Of a DNA stretch of 64,000 nucleotides, positions 1 through 13,091 are shown piece after piece. Every line of letters starts with the position of its first letter. Positions within the stretch are counted from its first letter, which is position 1. Under the pieces are notes generated by a model. The model had not been told where the DNA came from, did not search any database, and worked only from the letters and a program-made list of their open reading frames with translations. The DNA is from Basipetospora chlamydospora (lineage: Eukaryota > Ascomycota > Sordariomycetes > Microascales). The position numbers were made by a program, and so were the translations under genes. Location: positions 5,320,981 through 5,384,980 of the forward strand of contig BCHP01000002.1 in NCBI GenBank assembly GCA_001599675.1. The letters run 5' to 3'.

Positions 1-1
1 G

Positions 2-199
2 GAGAAGGACAAGCTGCGGGACAAGGCGCGGGCCCTCCTGATTCGCAGCGGGGTGCCCGCGGCGCTGACGGGCGTGATGGGGCAGTCGGCGACGAGCGAT
101 GCCGTGGGGAGGGTGTTTGACTGTCTGCAAATCGAGGAGGTGGCAAGGGGCCTGATGTTTGGCATCATGTTGCAGGCGATGAGGATTATTACCCACTAA
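2..199 (+). CDS. C-terminal end of an unrecognised protein (partial)
   Basis: The frame is open from the window edge to a TAA at 197-199 and encodes about 65 residues ending in MLQAMRIITH. The composition is ordinary for a folded alpha-helical protein, with mixed charged and hydrophobic residues (for example LLIRSGVPAALTGVMGQSAT). The 5' part lies outside the window, so start, length and domains cannot be judged. I do not recognise the family. The lack of internal stops and the following AT-richer DNA support a genuine gene end. Confidence 0.55.
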   Translation, partial: EKDKLRDKARALLIRSGVPAALTGVMGQSATSDAVGRVFDCLQIEEVARGLMFGIMLQAMRIITH

Positions 200-1047
200 T
201 GGAGGGCCTCGAGACGGGACACGGCCGGCTGCGTTGCTTTCAACCCAACCACGATTGATATGATGTATTGACGGTGCTATTCACTTTGGTATTACAAGGG
301 GAGACTTGGATGGAGAGAGAGTTGGCTGCGATCAGCGGCGCTTGACTGACGTCTGGAATGTCTCGTCTTGTACACCATCGGGGAGATGTATGATTTCTTG
401 TATGAGGAGTGGCCAATGATACAAATATAATTTAATGGAAAGCAAGTGTACTCAGTCAGGGCGATTGGAAGTATCCACAGTCATTTATTCACAGGCCTTG
501 GTTTGCCCTGCAGTGCTAGAAGGAGATTGACCATGTAAATCTCCCCGCCGGGAGGTTGAAAGACTCAAGAGGGGAGGGAGACCAGAAAGGGGCCTCGGAA
601 GACGAAGCGACATTGAGCATCGTCCATTGTCGCTTGCCCCTTGTCTGGCCATGCCCTGCCTGCGAAAAGGGGGCGCCCGTCCTCTTGTTTCAACTGAGCA
701 CTTACATAGCACAAAGGATTCCAAGACCAAAAGCCCGCTCCTGGTTTATCCCGCGACGAAAGGGGCACCGAAAACCTCGACTCCATTGTTTAGTTTGCGC
801 GACGAAGTGGAAGAATGGGACTTGCAAGGGTAACCTACTCCTTTGCCATCGTTGAAGAACGTGGGACCTCGAGGGGGCCGGACGTCTATATAGTGGTTCG
901 ACAGGTTCCTTCTCTGCCCTTCCCATCATCTCAAGCCAGACTTCAACCCTCATCTCACCAACGAACCCACTAAAGAGCACCGAAGGCCCTCTCGCAAGCT
1001 CCCACAGCTCTTCACCAAGCCACCCTTGTCGCCACCAAGAAGAAACA
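200..1047. other. Intergenic region with a TATA box for the next gene
   Basis: No coding segment is visible. TATATAG at 887-893 lies about 155 nt upstream of the ATG at 1048. It is followed by a C/T-rich leader, as in many fungal promoters. Confidence 0.5.
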
Positions 1048-1488
1048 ATGCCTTCAGCCCCTACAGCCCCCACCCGCCAGGCCGCCACGGCCGCCGCCCC
1101 CCTCACCCCTACCCCCGGCCCCAAACGCACCTGGAATTCAGAGCTCAACCTCCTGAAGGGCCTGGGCGGGGACGTTCCGCTCGCCCCGCCTTCCACGCCA
1201 GCCCTGAGCCCGGGCTGGAAGCCCCACGTCTCGGTCCCTTCCCCTCTCAATTTTTTAACGGAGGGCCTGCCCGCTTTCATGCCCGTGGTGCATGCGGGAC
1301 CTGCCCCGAAGAGGCCCAGGATCTCCCAGGAGGCAAGGGGCTTGGTGCCTTTCGTTGACTTGACTGACCTCAAGCCCGCGTCACTGAAGGACGGCTTCCG
1401 CCCCGGTGCTGTGGCCTTCAGTCTCGGAGACGTGGCGTTCGATGCAGGCGCGGCGAGGCCCGATCAAGATTGCCCGAAGACGTCTTGA
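1048..1488 (+). CDS. Small hypothetical proline-rich protein (146 aa)
   Basis: This is a single open frame with a good start context (gaaacaATGcc), a TATA box at 887-893 and a pyrimidine-rich leader. The product is rich in Pro and Ala at the N-terminus (MPSAPTAPTRQAATAAAPL) and has no signal peptide, membrane segment or recognised domain. A central KRPRI stretch could be basic nuclear-targeting sequence. I do not recognise a family. Promoter-like elements in the right place favour a real gene, but the protein is short and low in complexity, so a non-coding explanation remains possible. Confidence 0.5.
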   Translation: MPSAPTAPTRQAATAAAPLTPTPGPKRTWNSELNLLKGLGGDVPLAPPSTPALSPGWKPHVSVPSPLNFLTEGLPAFMPVVHAGPAPKRPRISQEARGLVPFVDLTDLKPASLKDGFRPGAVAFSLGDVAFDAGAARPDQDCPKTS

Positions 1489-2302
1489 TGTAGGAGCCCT
1501 CGAAGGGGGATTTCAGAGCGGTTATGCGGGTCAGGCCTTTCCCGTTTTCGAAGACCAGTAGGATGGATAGTTTTAAGAGAACGATCGAGGACCACGACGA
1601 TAAACAGGGCAAAGACATGGGCCATAGGCAGAATAACAAGTCTAAACAGAAGAGAAAATCCATTACCATCACGCTAAGTCGGTCACCAATGAATGAATGC
1701 CCGAGTGAGTGAGTGCCTCTATCGGACTGCCTATAGAATAAATGAAGACTAGTTTTGTATCCATAGTATCCTCCCCTCCTCCTTTGCCTATCCTTGCCTA
1801 TCCTTTCCTGTGCCGCCCGTGCCCGTGCCCGGGCTGGTGAATGGGAAATAACGGCGCCCGTTTCCTCCGCCCCAAGTACAATGAACTCCTAGCCTTTCTT
1901 CGGCCATAAAACCATCGAGTCTGGGTATACACAAAAAGATGAAGAGAAACTCCGGCCTACTCGATACCCCGGACGCGGAGAGAAGAGGATAAGTATAGCC
2001 GAAGAAAGACGAACCATCCGCAACACCAGGCCCAAAATGAAATAGAAGAAGATGCGAGAGAAAGGAAACCAAATGAAAGGAGATAGAGGAAGGTAAACTG
2101 GCCCGTGCAAGACGGAATGATATTATGTATGTCCAATGCGTGTACGTCGTGAGTGTCTTCGAAAGAGTGATTATAAAGAAGTAAGTGGCAAGCAACGTGG
2201 ATTTGGCAATGCCTGGTATCGTAACTGGAAAGAAAGATAGAAAAAAAGGAAAGGGGAAAGTGGGAGACCAAGAGTTGAACGGTGGAGCACATGCAAAAGC
2301 GC
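1489..2302. other. Region between convergent gene ends
   Basis: This is the 3' flank of the small hypothetical gene and of the minus-strand LIM gene. It contains AT-rich patches that could hold the polyadenylation signals. No gene is seen. Confidence 0.4.
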
Positions 2303-4648
2303 TCACATCATGCCGAGCCTTGTGTTGCGCTTGTTCATCCTCGGCCGAGGAACCGGCCCCATGCCGGGGGCCATCCTCTGTCCGCGGGGCAGCCCCACAG
2401 GTCCCCGCCGGGGGGGAGGCGCGCCACCGCCCATATTCATCGGACGCTGCGGGAGGCCCGCGGGCGGGGGGCCACCGCCACGACTGGGCGCAGGAGACGG
2501 CGGGACGGGTTCCTGGTACTTGCGGCCAAAGGCCGGCGTCATCGGCGACAGGAACCCGGCGAGGCCCGGCGTGTACTCCGACGTGGTCGGGCTTGACAGG
2601 TCCGAAGAGGAGCCGCCGCCCACGGAGGAGGGCGCCGGCTGGACCCTCCTCCATGCGTCCCTCTCGCAGTAGGACTTGCCGTCGACGTCAAAGTACCCGT
2701 TGGACAGGGACATACCGCAGTCGGCGCACCGGAAGCAGCCGACGTGGTACTTGACGAGGTCCTCGTCCTCGAGGTACTGGCCCTCAATGCCGCGGCCACA
2801 CGCGCCGCATAGGCTACCGTTTAGCTCGTGGTAGTGGAGCTCGCAGTAGGGCTTGTCATTGAGGACGTAGAACTCGGACGAGGTGAAGGGCTCATTGCAC
2901 GTCGTACAGACGAAGCACGCCTTGTGGTACTTGCCCGTGAGGCGGCCGTCGGCGGACGAGATGCTCTTTCCGCGTATGTCCAGGCCGCAGGCCTTGCATA
3001 TCCCGCGTGACGGCGGTAGAACGCCCCTGGAGTAGTCGTTTGGTCGCGATCCTGATGCGGACCGATACAGGTCCTTATTCCGCACATCTTCATCAGAAGG
3101 CCGCCTCCCTCCCGACCTCCAATCCGGCTCGCGCCTGGTATCTGACTGGTCCCTGTTCGATGCGTTGTACCGATCCAGCTCCGCTTTGTAATTAAACGAC
3201 TGTTCGTTGTACTGATTTACCGGTTGCCGGCCACCCCTCGATGCACTGCGGCTACGGCTCAGGCTCCTGTCATCTCTCGACCTCCCCCGGCGGCCGGGGA
3301 CGATGGACGGGTTGGCGTTGAACTGGGGTGTCAGCGGCTGCATCTGGTCCATGGAGGCCTGTAGGTCGCTCATTAGGTCGTCGATGTTGGAGGTGTCGGA
3401 GGGCTTTCGGCCGTCGGACCGCGAAGGGCTCGACCGGCCCCTCGACGGCACACTTGACTCCTGGCTGTACATGGAGATGGCTGATGACATGGACGCGGTG
3501 GGGGTGTGGTAGGGGTTTTGGGCCCCAAACTCGGCAGCGAGGTTGATGTTCATCATGGCATCCCGGCCAGCCGTCCTCGGCTGCACGAGGCTCTTTCGGG
3601 GTGGCGGTGGCCTCGACGTGTCCCTCTTAAACGAGGGCCTCTCGGAGGAGTCGGACCTAAAGCGATTCGGCCGCGCCCCGGGAGCTGACGGAGTCCGCAT
3701 CGGGGCTTCCGCCGGGTCGCTGGGCTTGGGGAAGGTGCCCGCACGCATGGGGGACCCGAAGGGCCGGGGTTCGAAATCGTCCTGGCGGCGCTGTCCTCCA
3801 AACCCTCCATAACCATCCTTTCGAGGAGGAGCCATCTCTGCGTAGCCACTGTCATCGCTCCCGCTCCTGTTCAACGACGTGCCCGGCCTGTCCGTACCGT
3901 ACCCCTCCCTGCTGTCGTCCGAGGCACGGTTGTCTCTCGGGGGAAAGGCATTTCGTGAGCCGTTTTTGGGCCTGTCTACATCGAAAGGTCCCGGGGCAAT
4001 CGTGTCCATCCTGCGCAGGAGGCTCGGTTGCTTGGGGCTCGTTGACGGATATAGCGGCTCTGTGTCGAAGTCATTTCGCTCCGAGAAGCCGCCGTAGCCA
4101 CCTGGGCGGCCGCCTTGCTGAGGTGACATGGCATCGTAGTCACCCGCGATAGTCGGCTCGAAGTACTCGGTTCCTCGCCCTCCAGCTGACCGACCGTCCG
4201 GGGTCCTGGGTGATAGGCTTCGTGATCCACTCGAGGCGCTCACTGGGGTCAGCTGGTCCTGCCGTGCGTAAATCCCATCTACACTTGTTGTCAGTAACAA
4301 GACGCAACGATGGTTTTGGCAGATGTGTTAATGAGGCCTTACTGGCAGCGCTGGTGTCTACTCCAGGTAGTCTCCGGTCATACTTGTCGTACACTGAGTT
4401 TTCGTAGGATGACGGAGGGATATCGTTCTGTGGAAGTGGCGGGAGTGCGTCTGTTGTGGCATGTTAGAAAACGTCCAGACCACCCCGACTGATCCAGCAC
4501 AAGGTAGGTAGGTAGCTGAACGATGCTAACCTTCCGCGTCCGCCTCGCTACAGATATGGTCTCCCATCATGGAGATCTCGATTGCCCGCCCACACATGGA
4601 ACATGTTATCGTCGGTAAGAAGGCCGACTCCCTTGGGAGGGCCGCCAT
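2303..4648 (-). CDS. LIM-domain protein, paxillin-like (about 733 aa, 3 exons)
   Basis: Exons on the minus strand are 4648-4531, 4450-4343 and 4278-2303; the phases close exactly and each intron is GT-AG. The N-terminus begins MAALPRESAFLPTITCSMCG and continues to a C-x2-C ... H-x-C cluster (ISMMGDHIC), a conserved start of fungal paxillin-like LIM proteins. Residues 80-490 are Ser/Arg/Pro-rich and disordered. Two LIM zinc-finger domains follow at about 500-620 (CKACG ... CFVC..C ... CGACGRG ... CFRCADC). The last 115 residues are Pro/Gly/Arg-rich. Family members act at the cell cortex in polarity, septation and Rho signalling; that role is inferred. Starting at the first in-frame ATG of exon 3 would lose the conserved N-terminal cysteine motif. 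Confidence 0.88.
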
Positions 4649-7600
4649 GCTAGCAGTTTCCTGTGTTTGCGCCGCCTCGAGACGGTTGATAATAATCGAA
4701 GCGCGATGGTATTGGCGGGAAGATGTCGTGAAGTGCGGTGTTGTTGTTGCTGCGAAGAGGCCACTATTTGTTCAGATTCTCTTTCGTCGCTTGAACTTTC
4801 CGGCGGGTGGTAGGTAGTCTTATGTTTGCTGGATGTTGATTGAAATGGGCCGCCTCAACTCCAGGACGAGGCAGGGGAATATTACTCGAAATGGTTGATG
4901 ATGAATCTTGGTGCTCCTCCACCAGCGATGAGATACTGTATCCGTAGATGACTGGGGTGCAGATACGGAGGAATAGTCAAATAGAGCAGGCGAATTTGCC
5001 ACGAGAGGACTTAGCCAAAGAGGAAAGTGGAACTTGAAGCGTTGATGTTTCGCGCGCAGACCCTAAAAGCAACCCGAAACAGACCACGGCAATGGCCAGT
5101 CTTTTCCCGCCGACGACGATGAATACAAGAATGCTTGAATGATGGAGTTTGAGGATTTGCAGGAGGATGTGCTGGGCGGTTGGTAGATGATACGCGAGGT
5201 GTCTCAAGCTCGCAGAGCGCAAAGCAAGGGGATGATGGCAACCCCTGGTCGCAGAATCGCAGACTCGCAGATGGCACCCTGCGGGCAAGGAAGGACAAGG
5301 AGGTCTACTCCGAACGGAGTAATTAATTACATAGCTAATACTCAGTATACTCAGTCGCCTGGGGTGGGTGGTCAGGCGCACGGACTTGACACTGGACGTC
5401 CCCCGGCTTTCGCACACTCAGTGGACCCTTGACCCTGGGTGCATATTCGTTCATATGTAAACTGGGCCCCTGTTGCTCGGTTCAATGAGGATAAGCCCCA
5501 GGGGCCGTGGTGATTGGGCTGGGGGAGATGACAATTGACCGCGCTGGTGACCTTCGCCGAGTGAGACGCCACCGACTGTCCAATCTCGTGCTTCTCCTGG
5601 AATTCTACATACGGAGTAATGACACTGGAAGGCTCGTTACCAACTTACAGAGTAGTCTTTGATGAAGCGCCGAATACTGTTGGTTTCGTGGATAGAGATG
5701 CAATAAGGCACTGTGCAGTAGCCGGCGCTGTCCGGTGATGAAAGGGGCCGTCATCATATACTCCGTACAGACTCATTCGTCGAGAGGCACCCACGGAGTA
5801 CGAGAAGCTCCGTACGCCTACCTGTCGGGACGAGAGGGAGATTCGAGGCCATTTCCACGACTTCCAATCGCGGCCTGCCACAGGCGTGCGTGCTCCGTCG
5901 TATTCACAGGCGGGGGAATTGTGGGCGATGTGACCTTGGCGATCTATCCTTGTCGATCTACGGATATTTTCACCCTGAAAGGGATGGCCGTTCCTTGCTG
6001 TTCCCTGCTGTTCCTTGCAGAGTGGTTGGATTCAGTGCTACAGGAGCACTCGCGTGGGTTCACGACATGATGAACATGAACATGACTCGGTTGGTGAGGA
6101 CACGGGTAAGATCGATGTGCTAGGTAGCAAAGTGAAGGATGCTCACGTAAACCTCCCATCAACTTGAACGATGTTAATAAGATAAGACGATTTCGTGGGC
6201 GTCCACACAAAGTGGTTGGTAGTTTTTGTACTCGTAGGATCTCTTCGTCGAGCCGGCTCATCAGTACTTTCGTACGGAGTACTCAGTCAGTAATTAGCCC
6301 CGAGCCAACCTGCCCCTTTGTACTGAGTAGATGTCCATTTTCAGGCAGAACATCAAAGTGCATTGGTGTATCATGCGAGGGGCGAAGGAAAGGGTTGCAC
6401 TAACACAACACGTCAGATACGGATGAATACCTCTGCGGTTCGGTTTGCCTTCTCTCTGATGGCCATCGCGATTCGATGACAGCAATGCCGGATAATCTCA
6501 CCATCTGATTCATCTCGTCTGTATCTGCGCCCGGCTAATGGCCTTTCCACTCATTCACCTTCATCACGAGTGATGGCTGTATAGAGGAGCCTCGTCGATC
6601 AAATCGGCATCAGAACGGAGGCTGGCCGGATGGAAAAACTCCAAGGTCTCAGGGTCCTCGGCGATCGTCCACCTGCAACGCCGTGGGCGACTCTTCGTCC
6701 CAAGTAAGAAGAAGAAGAGGGGGAGATGCACTGGAATTCATGCGCCCAGCGGGATTTGCGAATTCCAGAAGCCCTCGATCTGCGAGCTTTCATTCATCTC
6801 CAGGCTGTGATGCTGGCACTCCATTGCTGTTCCCGAGCAATCGCCGACGCCCAATCACTCTCCTTTTCCTCAGTTCATCGCTGACATTTCAAGAAACGGA
6901 AAGGGGAACAGGACGGCGCTTGTTATAATTAGACGAGGGGAAAGCGTTGATCAATCGTAGGTCTTTGTCGCACTCTTGCACGAGGAATAGGCTAAAATCG
7001 TCGCCGCTACTCTCCTTTTGGCGGAGGAAGCCGCGTTGGGAAGGAGGCCGGCAGCCAACGGATGCCGTCGGTCGGGTCGTTCTCATTCCCTGAAAGCTCT
7101 CCCTCTGCTCTGGAAGACCTGGAAGCGCATCTCAGGTGTCCAAATGCCGGAGAGAGTGGGCAGGTCCTGACTCTACTCGGTTAGGCCAAGTCTGCAAGAT
7201 TAGGGCAGCGACATTGAGGAGGGCGCGCTCTCAAGCTATCAACGTTGGATGGAAGTGCGAAGTGGCGAGCGGTAGCCAATGACATTGACGACATGGGGCA
7301 CCAATTTGTCCACGAGAGCAGATAGGTATTACCTCGGTTACCTACCAATGTTTGGCTTCCTAGAGATCGAATTGAGCCAGAACAAAGCTGCCGTGCTGGT
7401 TCGTGCTGTGTCCGCTGCGTGTGAAGAAGGCCAGAGACAGAGAGGCTCCTGAGAAGAGTGCTTGAAGTCTGCAGCGTGAACGGGGTTCATGAAAGTCACC
7501 CGTGCTGTCTGTGGCCCGTGGGTTGGGGGTAAACAAACATCTGGTCGGTGAAGGGCACTGCACGCTGGCTCGAGTGTTACTTCCGAGCCAAATGAACTTT

Positions 7601-9403
7601 CACCCGGCCCGGTTCTCTCCGTATTGCATCGCCGCCAAGTGCCACCGGCGGTTGTCTCCCAGGCGGGCTTCCGAGTCAAGTGTTGGGCACGACGGGGCTC
7701 GGGGCTGCTGGCACATGCAGTGGGTGCCGCAGTGAGTGGCGGATTGATGTGACGGCCGAGATCGCACGCACCCCGCCAACAACACATTGAACCCCACTAT
7801 CTGCGAACCGAGCGAGAAACATGTCACCTCGTGGGGTCCAGGAACGAGATCCAGCACTCGCGAGGCCGGAAACAGAGATATGCCGTATCTGCGAGCGAGC
7901 GAAGAAAATACTGCAATTAACAGTCAGCTCGGTGACACAATTTTCAGGGCAGCTCTGAAATCGAGCGCCTAGTGTCATCAGAGCCTGTGCTTCCTCCCTC
8001 CGTCCCTATAATTCTCCAGCATAATAGGCTGCAAGATGACCCCCATCATCAGTTCACGGATCTCTCGGATCAGCTCAGGAGCTAGCCTGTGAGTACCCAC
8101 GCCTTCGCATGTTCATATTACGTCTCGATTACAACCCCGTTGATGAGCCGTTCCTTCCCCGCTGGCGATTCTCGGTTGCGTGAAGCCACAAGACCCCTTA
8201 TTACGGATAGCCTATCAGTGAATCTTATCTTTTTTTTCGCGCGTAGCGGGGCAATGAGGGGCAGTCCATCCTCAATTCGTTCCCCTCCAGCCAGCAGCAT
8301 TTCTACTCAGTGTGTATTGCATTGAGAGGGGGTCCCCCCGACTGGAACCCCTCATGCTCCGCCCCTCCACCCTCCGTCCTCGGTATTCCGTACTGCATAG
8401 TACTCGAACTTGCATGCTGTGTGTCTCAGCAATCGTTGTTGATCCATTGATCCATCCATCCCACCCTGGACCCTTTATACTAGGATTAATTTGAGCCTAG
8501 CTAGCTTGGCATCCTCCGCAGAAGATCGTGACTTCTTCTCAGCCCGACTCCACTTGGTGCCGTCAAACCGCCCACCTCCGCCCTCACCGCTATCGTGCTT
8601 GCTCGCAAGAACACCCAGTTGTACCTCGCCTCTTCCAATCGGACCAGAAACCTGCCGCAAATCCCCGTCTGCTCGCGTACATCTCGCACATACGAGTGCG
8701 CATACGAGCACGCATACGAAAGACATCAAATCTACCGACGTGGCGTGCCCAGAGTAGCCCGCTCAAGTCTCTGTGCGTTTTTCTACCGGGGGGAGGGGTC
8801 TAGACTGAGCAACTGAACTCCACCAAAAGTTCCACGTCCTTCTCCCGACTGCTTGACGTGACGTGACGAGCTAACAGAAGGAGTGAAGGGCCCGCAGAAC
8901 CCAAGTATATGAACGGCAACACTCCCCCCCTCTTCTCTCTTCCGAAGATTCCTCCTCTTGAACTTCCAACACTTTCGTCGTCAAAACTTATCGCCAACTT
9001 CAAATCGCTCTCAGCTCACTTTTCCTTTCCTACCACATCACCTTTTTTTTGCTCATCACAACCTGTGTCGAGCTTATAACCTTCGGGAACTCTTTCCAAC
9101 ACTACCCCTTTCACCCAACTTTTGCTTATTTCCACCAACAAGATCGAGGACTTACCCCCTCGATCGCAACAGTCGTCAAGACGTTCTCCAATCTTCTAAA
9201 CTCGTGAGTCTCGCTCTCTTGAATCCAAGCCAAGCTATGAGAAAACTCCGGCTAACCCCCCTTTTCAGCCTGCACCATCCGTTCGCTGGGGCCCGTTGCT
9301 CTGCCTCTGGCTCATCAGCGAACTCGGTCGAAACCAAATAATCGGCCGCTCATCACCAGCTTGCAAACCACCCTAAACAAACATCACCAACCCGACTCTC
9401 ATC
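4649..9403. other. Long gene-free stretch (4.7 kb) upstream of INO1
   Basis: There is no convincing coding segment on either strand; open frames are short, overlap in several frames and have no recognisable product. It contains several copies or near-copies of TACTCCGTA/TACGGAGTA (5306-5321, 5611, 5758, 6271 regions). The last 450 bases form the INO1 promoter and leader. I did not find a clear CATGTGAAAT-type inositol element. Confidence 0.5.
9204..9268 (+). other. Intron in the 5' untranslated leader of INO1
   Basis: A GTGAGT donor at 9204, a GGCTAACC branch-like sequence and a pyrimidine-tract TTTTCAG acceptor ending at 9268 define a 65-nt intron about 135 nt upstream of the ATG. It lies in a C/T-rich leader typical of strongly expressed fungal genes. 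Confidence 0.6.
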
Positions 9404-11177
9404 ATGGCCCCCCACGCTGAGATCGACGCAAGCTCCGCGAACGGATGCGATGCACCCCTCCCCTCCGCTTCCCCTGCCCGGGAGCTCTTCACCGTCAACT
9501 CCCCCAATGTCACTTACACCGACACTGAGATCAAGTCCCGCTACACCTACCGCACCACCCAGGTGACCAAGGGCGCCGATGGCAAGTTCGTCGCCACCCC
9601 CAAGGAGACCGTCTATGACTTCAAGCTTGAGCGCAAGGTGCCCAGGCTGGGTCTCATGATGGTCGGCTGGGGCGGCAACAATGGCTCCACCATCACTGCC
9701 GGTATCATTGCCAACCGCCGTGGCCTGACCTGGGAGACCCGCGAGGGCACCAAGAAGTCCAACTACTACGGCTCCATCCTCATGGGCTCCACCATGAAGC
9801 TTGGCACCGACGCCGAGACCAACAAGGACGTCAACATTCCCTTCAACGAGGTCCTCCCCATGGTTCACCCCAACGACCTCGCCATCGGCGGCTGGGACAT
9901 TAGCTCCATGAACCTCGCCGACTCCATGGACCGCGCCCAGGTCCTCGAGCCCACCCTCAAGGAGCAGGTCAAGAAGGAGATGGCCGCCATGAAGCCCCTC
10001 CCCAGCATCTACTACCCCGATTTCATCGCTGCCAACCAGGAGGACCGTGCCGATAACCTGATTCCCGGCACCAAGGCCTGCAATGCCCACGTTGAGCAGA
10101 TCCGCAAGGATATTGCGTAAGTTTCGACATGCCCCTGATACACCGCTTACGTTTGTGTACCGGAGTGCTGACAAGACTTGAACAGTGACTTCAAGGCTGC
10201 CAACAACCTGGACAAGGTCGTCGTCCAGTGGACCGCCAACACTGAGCGCTACGCTGACATCGTCGAGGGCGTCAACGACACCGCCGACAACCTCCTCAAG
10301 GCCATTGAGGACGGCCATGAGGAGGTCTCGCCCTCCACCATTTTCGCGGTGGCGTGTATCCTTGACGGTGTTCCCTTCATCAACGGCTCGCCCCAGAACA
10401 CCTTCGTTCCCGGCTGCATTGAGCTCGCGGAGAGGCATAAGTGCTTCATCGGCGGCGACGACTTCAAGTCGGGCCAGACCAAGATGAAGTCGGCCCTCGT
10501 CGACTTCCTCGTCAACGCCGGCATCAAGCTCACCTCCATCGCCAGCTACAACCATCTTGGCAACAACGACGGCAAGAACCTGAGCTCGCAGAAGCAGTTC
10601 CGCTCCAAGGAGATCTCCAAGTCCAACGTCGTCGATGACATGGTCGAGGCCAACTCGGTGCTGTACCAGCCCCATGAGCACCCCGACCACACCGTCGTCA
10701 TCAAGTACATGCCCGCTGTTGGCGACAACAAGCGCGCCCTTGACGAGTACTACGCCGACATTTTCATGGGCGGTCACCAGACCATCTCGTAAGTATTCCC
10801 CGGCCGGTCTCAAGAAGAGCCATTATTGTATCGCTTTCGTCCCCACAAGTCCTAACCGCATAACCAGCCTTTTCAACGTCTGCGAGGACTCCCTTCTGGC
10901 TGCCCCCTTGATCATCGACCTCGTCATCATCGCCGAGATCATGACCCGCATCGAGTGGAAGGCTGCCTCATCGGACGGCGCAGAGACCACCGAGTACAAG
11001 GGCTTCCACCCCGTCCTCAGCATCCTGAGCTACATGCTCAAGGCCCCCCTGACGCCCCCCGGCACCCCCATCGTCAACGCCCTCGCCAAGCAGCGCGCCG
11101 CCCTGACCAACATCTTCCGCGCCTGCGTCGGCCTCCAGCCCGAGTCGGATATGACTCTTGAGCACAAGCTCTTCTAA
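9404..11177 (+). CDS. INO1: Inositol-3-phosphate synthase (541 aa, 3 exons)
   Basis: Exons are 9404-10116, 10186-10788 and 10868-11177; both introns have GTAAGT donors and the phases close. The enzyme converts glucose 6-phosphate to 1D-myo-inositol 3-phosphate using NAD, the first step of inositol and phosphatidylinositol synthesis in the cytosol. Visible motifs are the NAD-binding loop GWGGNNGST at about residues 88-96, the family block SIASYNHLGNNDG and KSNVVDDMV in the catalytic domain. The length matches the family (about 530-540 residues). The leader carries its own intron. The third base is strongly C/G-biased, as in highly expressed genes. Confidence 0.97.
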
Positions 11178-11940
11178 GCCTCTTTTTCGGAGCTTAGGAT
11201 ACAGTCTTTTTTTCTTCCGGGAAATCCCTACCTTTCTTGAGATGCTGTCTCGCTCATTACGCTCGGGCTGTTGTGTGCGCCAAAGTAGTCCGGGTTGTCG
11301 TTCTTTGACCGGGTAATCAGATATTGAACTCCTAAACCTCTTGGGCCATGCCCTTGGGTTCACTGAAATTGGAAACCACATTGCGCTTTACACTTGCAAG
11401 AACATGTAGCCGTGACTTGATCCTTCTGTACTCTGATGCTGAGCTTCTTCTGGCCCACAAGACAGGAGGAAGACTGGTAGGTTCAAAGGCTTTTCTTGGG
11501 AGAACATGACCCAATCTATCCAAAGTTGAAACAAGCTGGTCAGAATGTTCGACAAGGATTATAAAATGATTGTACGCGAATCGTTGTTTTCATGGTGTAA
11601 AAAAAGGGTCGCGTTGGAAAGACGGCTCATGCCGACTATGTATGATTTTGGTGGGTTTATTCTTTTAACTGCCTCTCACCTTGACACCTCACATTGATCA
11701 ATCTTCCTCTCGATGTCTCTCCAACTTCATCCTCTCCCCATCAACATCGCATACCCTCCATTGGTTCCTCGCTTTTGAGGTCCCACAGACGACTTGTCGA
11801 TGACTTAAACTTGTATTTCATAGCTTTCAAGAATCCTGCTCTATGTTGCGAGCTGTACATGTACACTGACTGAACTTGCTGCTGTGCAAAAGCGATGCGC
11901 CGCCACCTGTAGCTGCTCTAGTTGATCGAAGCCACGTCCG
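11178..11940. other. Intergenic region after INO1
   Basis: Moderately AT-rich 3' flank of INO1 and promoter of the next plus-strand gene. No gene or strong element is seen. Confidence 0.4.
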
Positions 11941-13091
11941 ATGGCCCCTCCGTCGGTGAGTTTTTCATATTGAATCTCGCCATATGTTAAAACCCACGCC
12001 TCCTCTGCTGCTTCTAACAAGGTCCTCAGACCCCCGCACCCAAATTTATCTTCCACCGCCCACAGGCGCAACACCACCACCAGCAGGGGGCCCACTCATC
12101 ACCGCGCTTCATCACCCCGCGGTTCACGACCGCCACACAGCCAGGGCCGCCGTCGAGCTCTACGCCCAAGCCCTCGCAGCTCTTCGTACAGTCCGGGGCG
12201 AGGCCGCGGCACAGGGAGGAGATTGAGAGCTCGCCGCCCTCGTCCCCCGTGGGCCCGCGCGCCGTTCCGGAGACCGACGATGAGCGGGGACTGGGCGGGG
12301 ATGGGAGCGAAGAGGACGAGTGTGGGAAGTATGGGCTGAGGGAGAGGGAGAGGAAACGGAGACGGATATCCATCTCTCCCGATGTAGATGACGACGATGG
12401 CGACGATGAGAGGATAGAGCCGGAAGAACTACGGAAGGATTCACGAAGCCTGGCCTCGGCAACCGAAGACGACGATGGCGATGAGCGCGACGAAGATCAA
12501 AACATCGCAGAAAGCCCTCTCGAAGACAGATCAAGCCGCGCCTCCTCGCTAGATCTCCTCGCCCAAGGGGACCGCTTCCCCTCCCCAGCCGCACGCCAGC
12601 AGCCCACGTTCCAACCCCCGCCGCGGTTTAGGATACCGAGCGGCGGAGCCCACCACTTCCAGGCCGAGGCCCTGCCACCCGCATTCTCCCCGCAGCGCAA
12701 GGGCGCGAGGTACGTCCCCTTTGGACTCGCGGCGGAGATGCAGGGTTGGCTGTCGCACATAAAGGGGATGCGCGCGGAGGCGGAGGGGGTGCTGAGGCTT
12801 GTTGTTGGGGAGGTTAGGGAGGGGGGCCGGATGTACCTCGTGCGCGGGAGGAGGGTGGTTGTTGTGTCAAGCAGTGGGGGAGGTGGAGAGGGGGAGGTTG
12901 GTGACGAGATGAGGGTTCTCTTGGCTGGGGAGGGCGAGTTGACGGGCCTGGGACCGAGGGCACCCGTGAAGGTGGGTTGCGTTGTTGAGGCTGGGGGGTT
13001 AAGGTGGGATATTGAGCTTGATGGGTTGGGCAAGTGGATCGTGGTCTGTGACTGGAAAGTCGTGGGTGTTGGACCGGCTCCCGGAGAGTAA
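11941..13091 (+). CDS. Unrecognised protein with disordered N-half and beta-rich C-terminal domain (358 aa, 2 exons)
   Basis: Exon 1 is 11941-11955 (five codons) and exon 2 is 12030-13091. The intron has a GTGAGT donor, a TCTAAC branch site and a CTCAG acceptor, and the phases close. The N-terminal half is Pro/Ser/Gln-rich and then strongly acidic (many Asp/Glu with Ser). The C-terminal 150 residues contain the segment RYVPFGLAAEMQGWLSHIKGM, followed by short Val-rich strands and KWIVVCDWKVV near the end. This pattern could be a small OB-like or beta-barrel domain; that is inference from strand periodicity only. The sequence before the obvious long frame (KFIFHRPQ ... RFITPRF) supports the two-exon model. 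Function unknown. Confidence 0.7.

Noticed and set aside
9353..10813. Long minus-strand open frame (486 codons) opposite INO1
   Set aside because: Antisense shadow of strongly codon-biased INO1 exons; it crosses both introns, and its Val/Gly/Asp-rich product resembles no protein.
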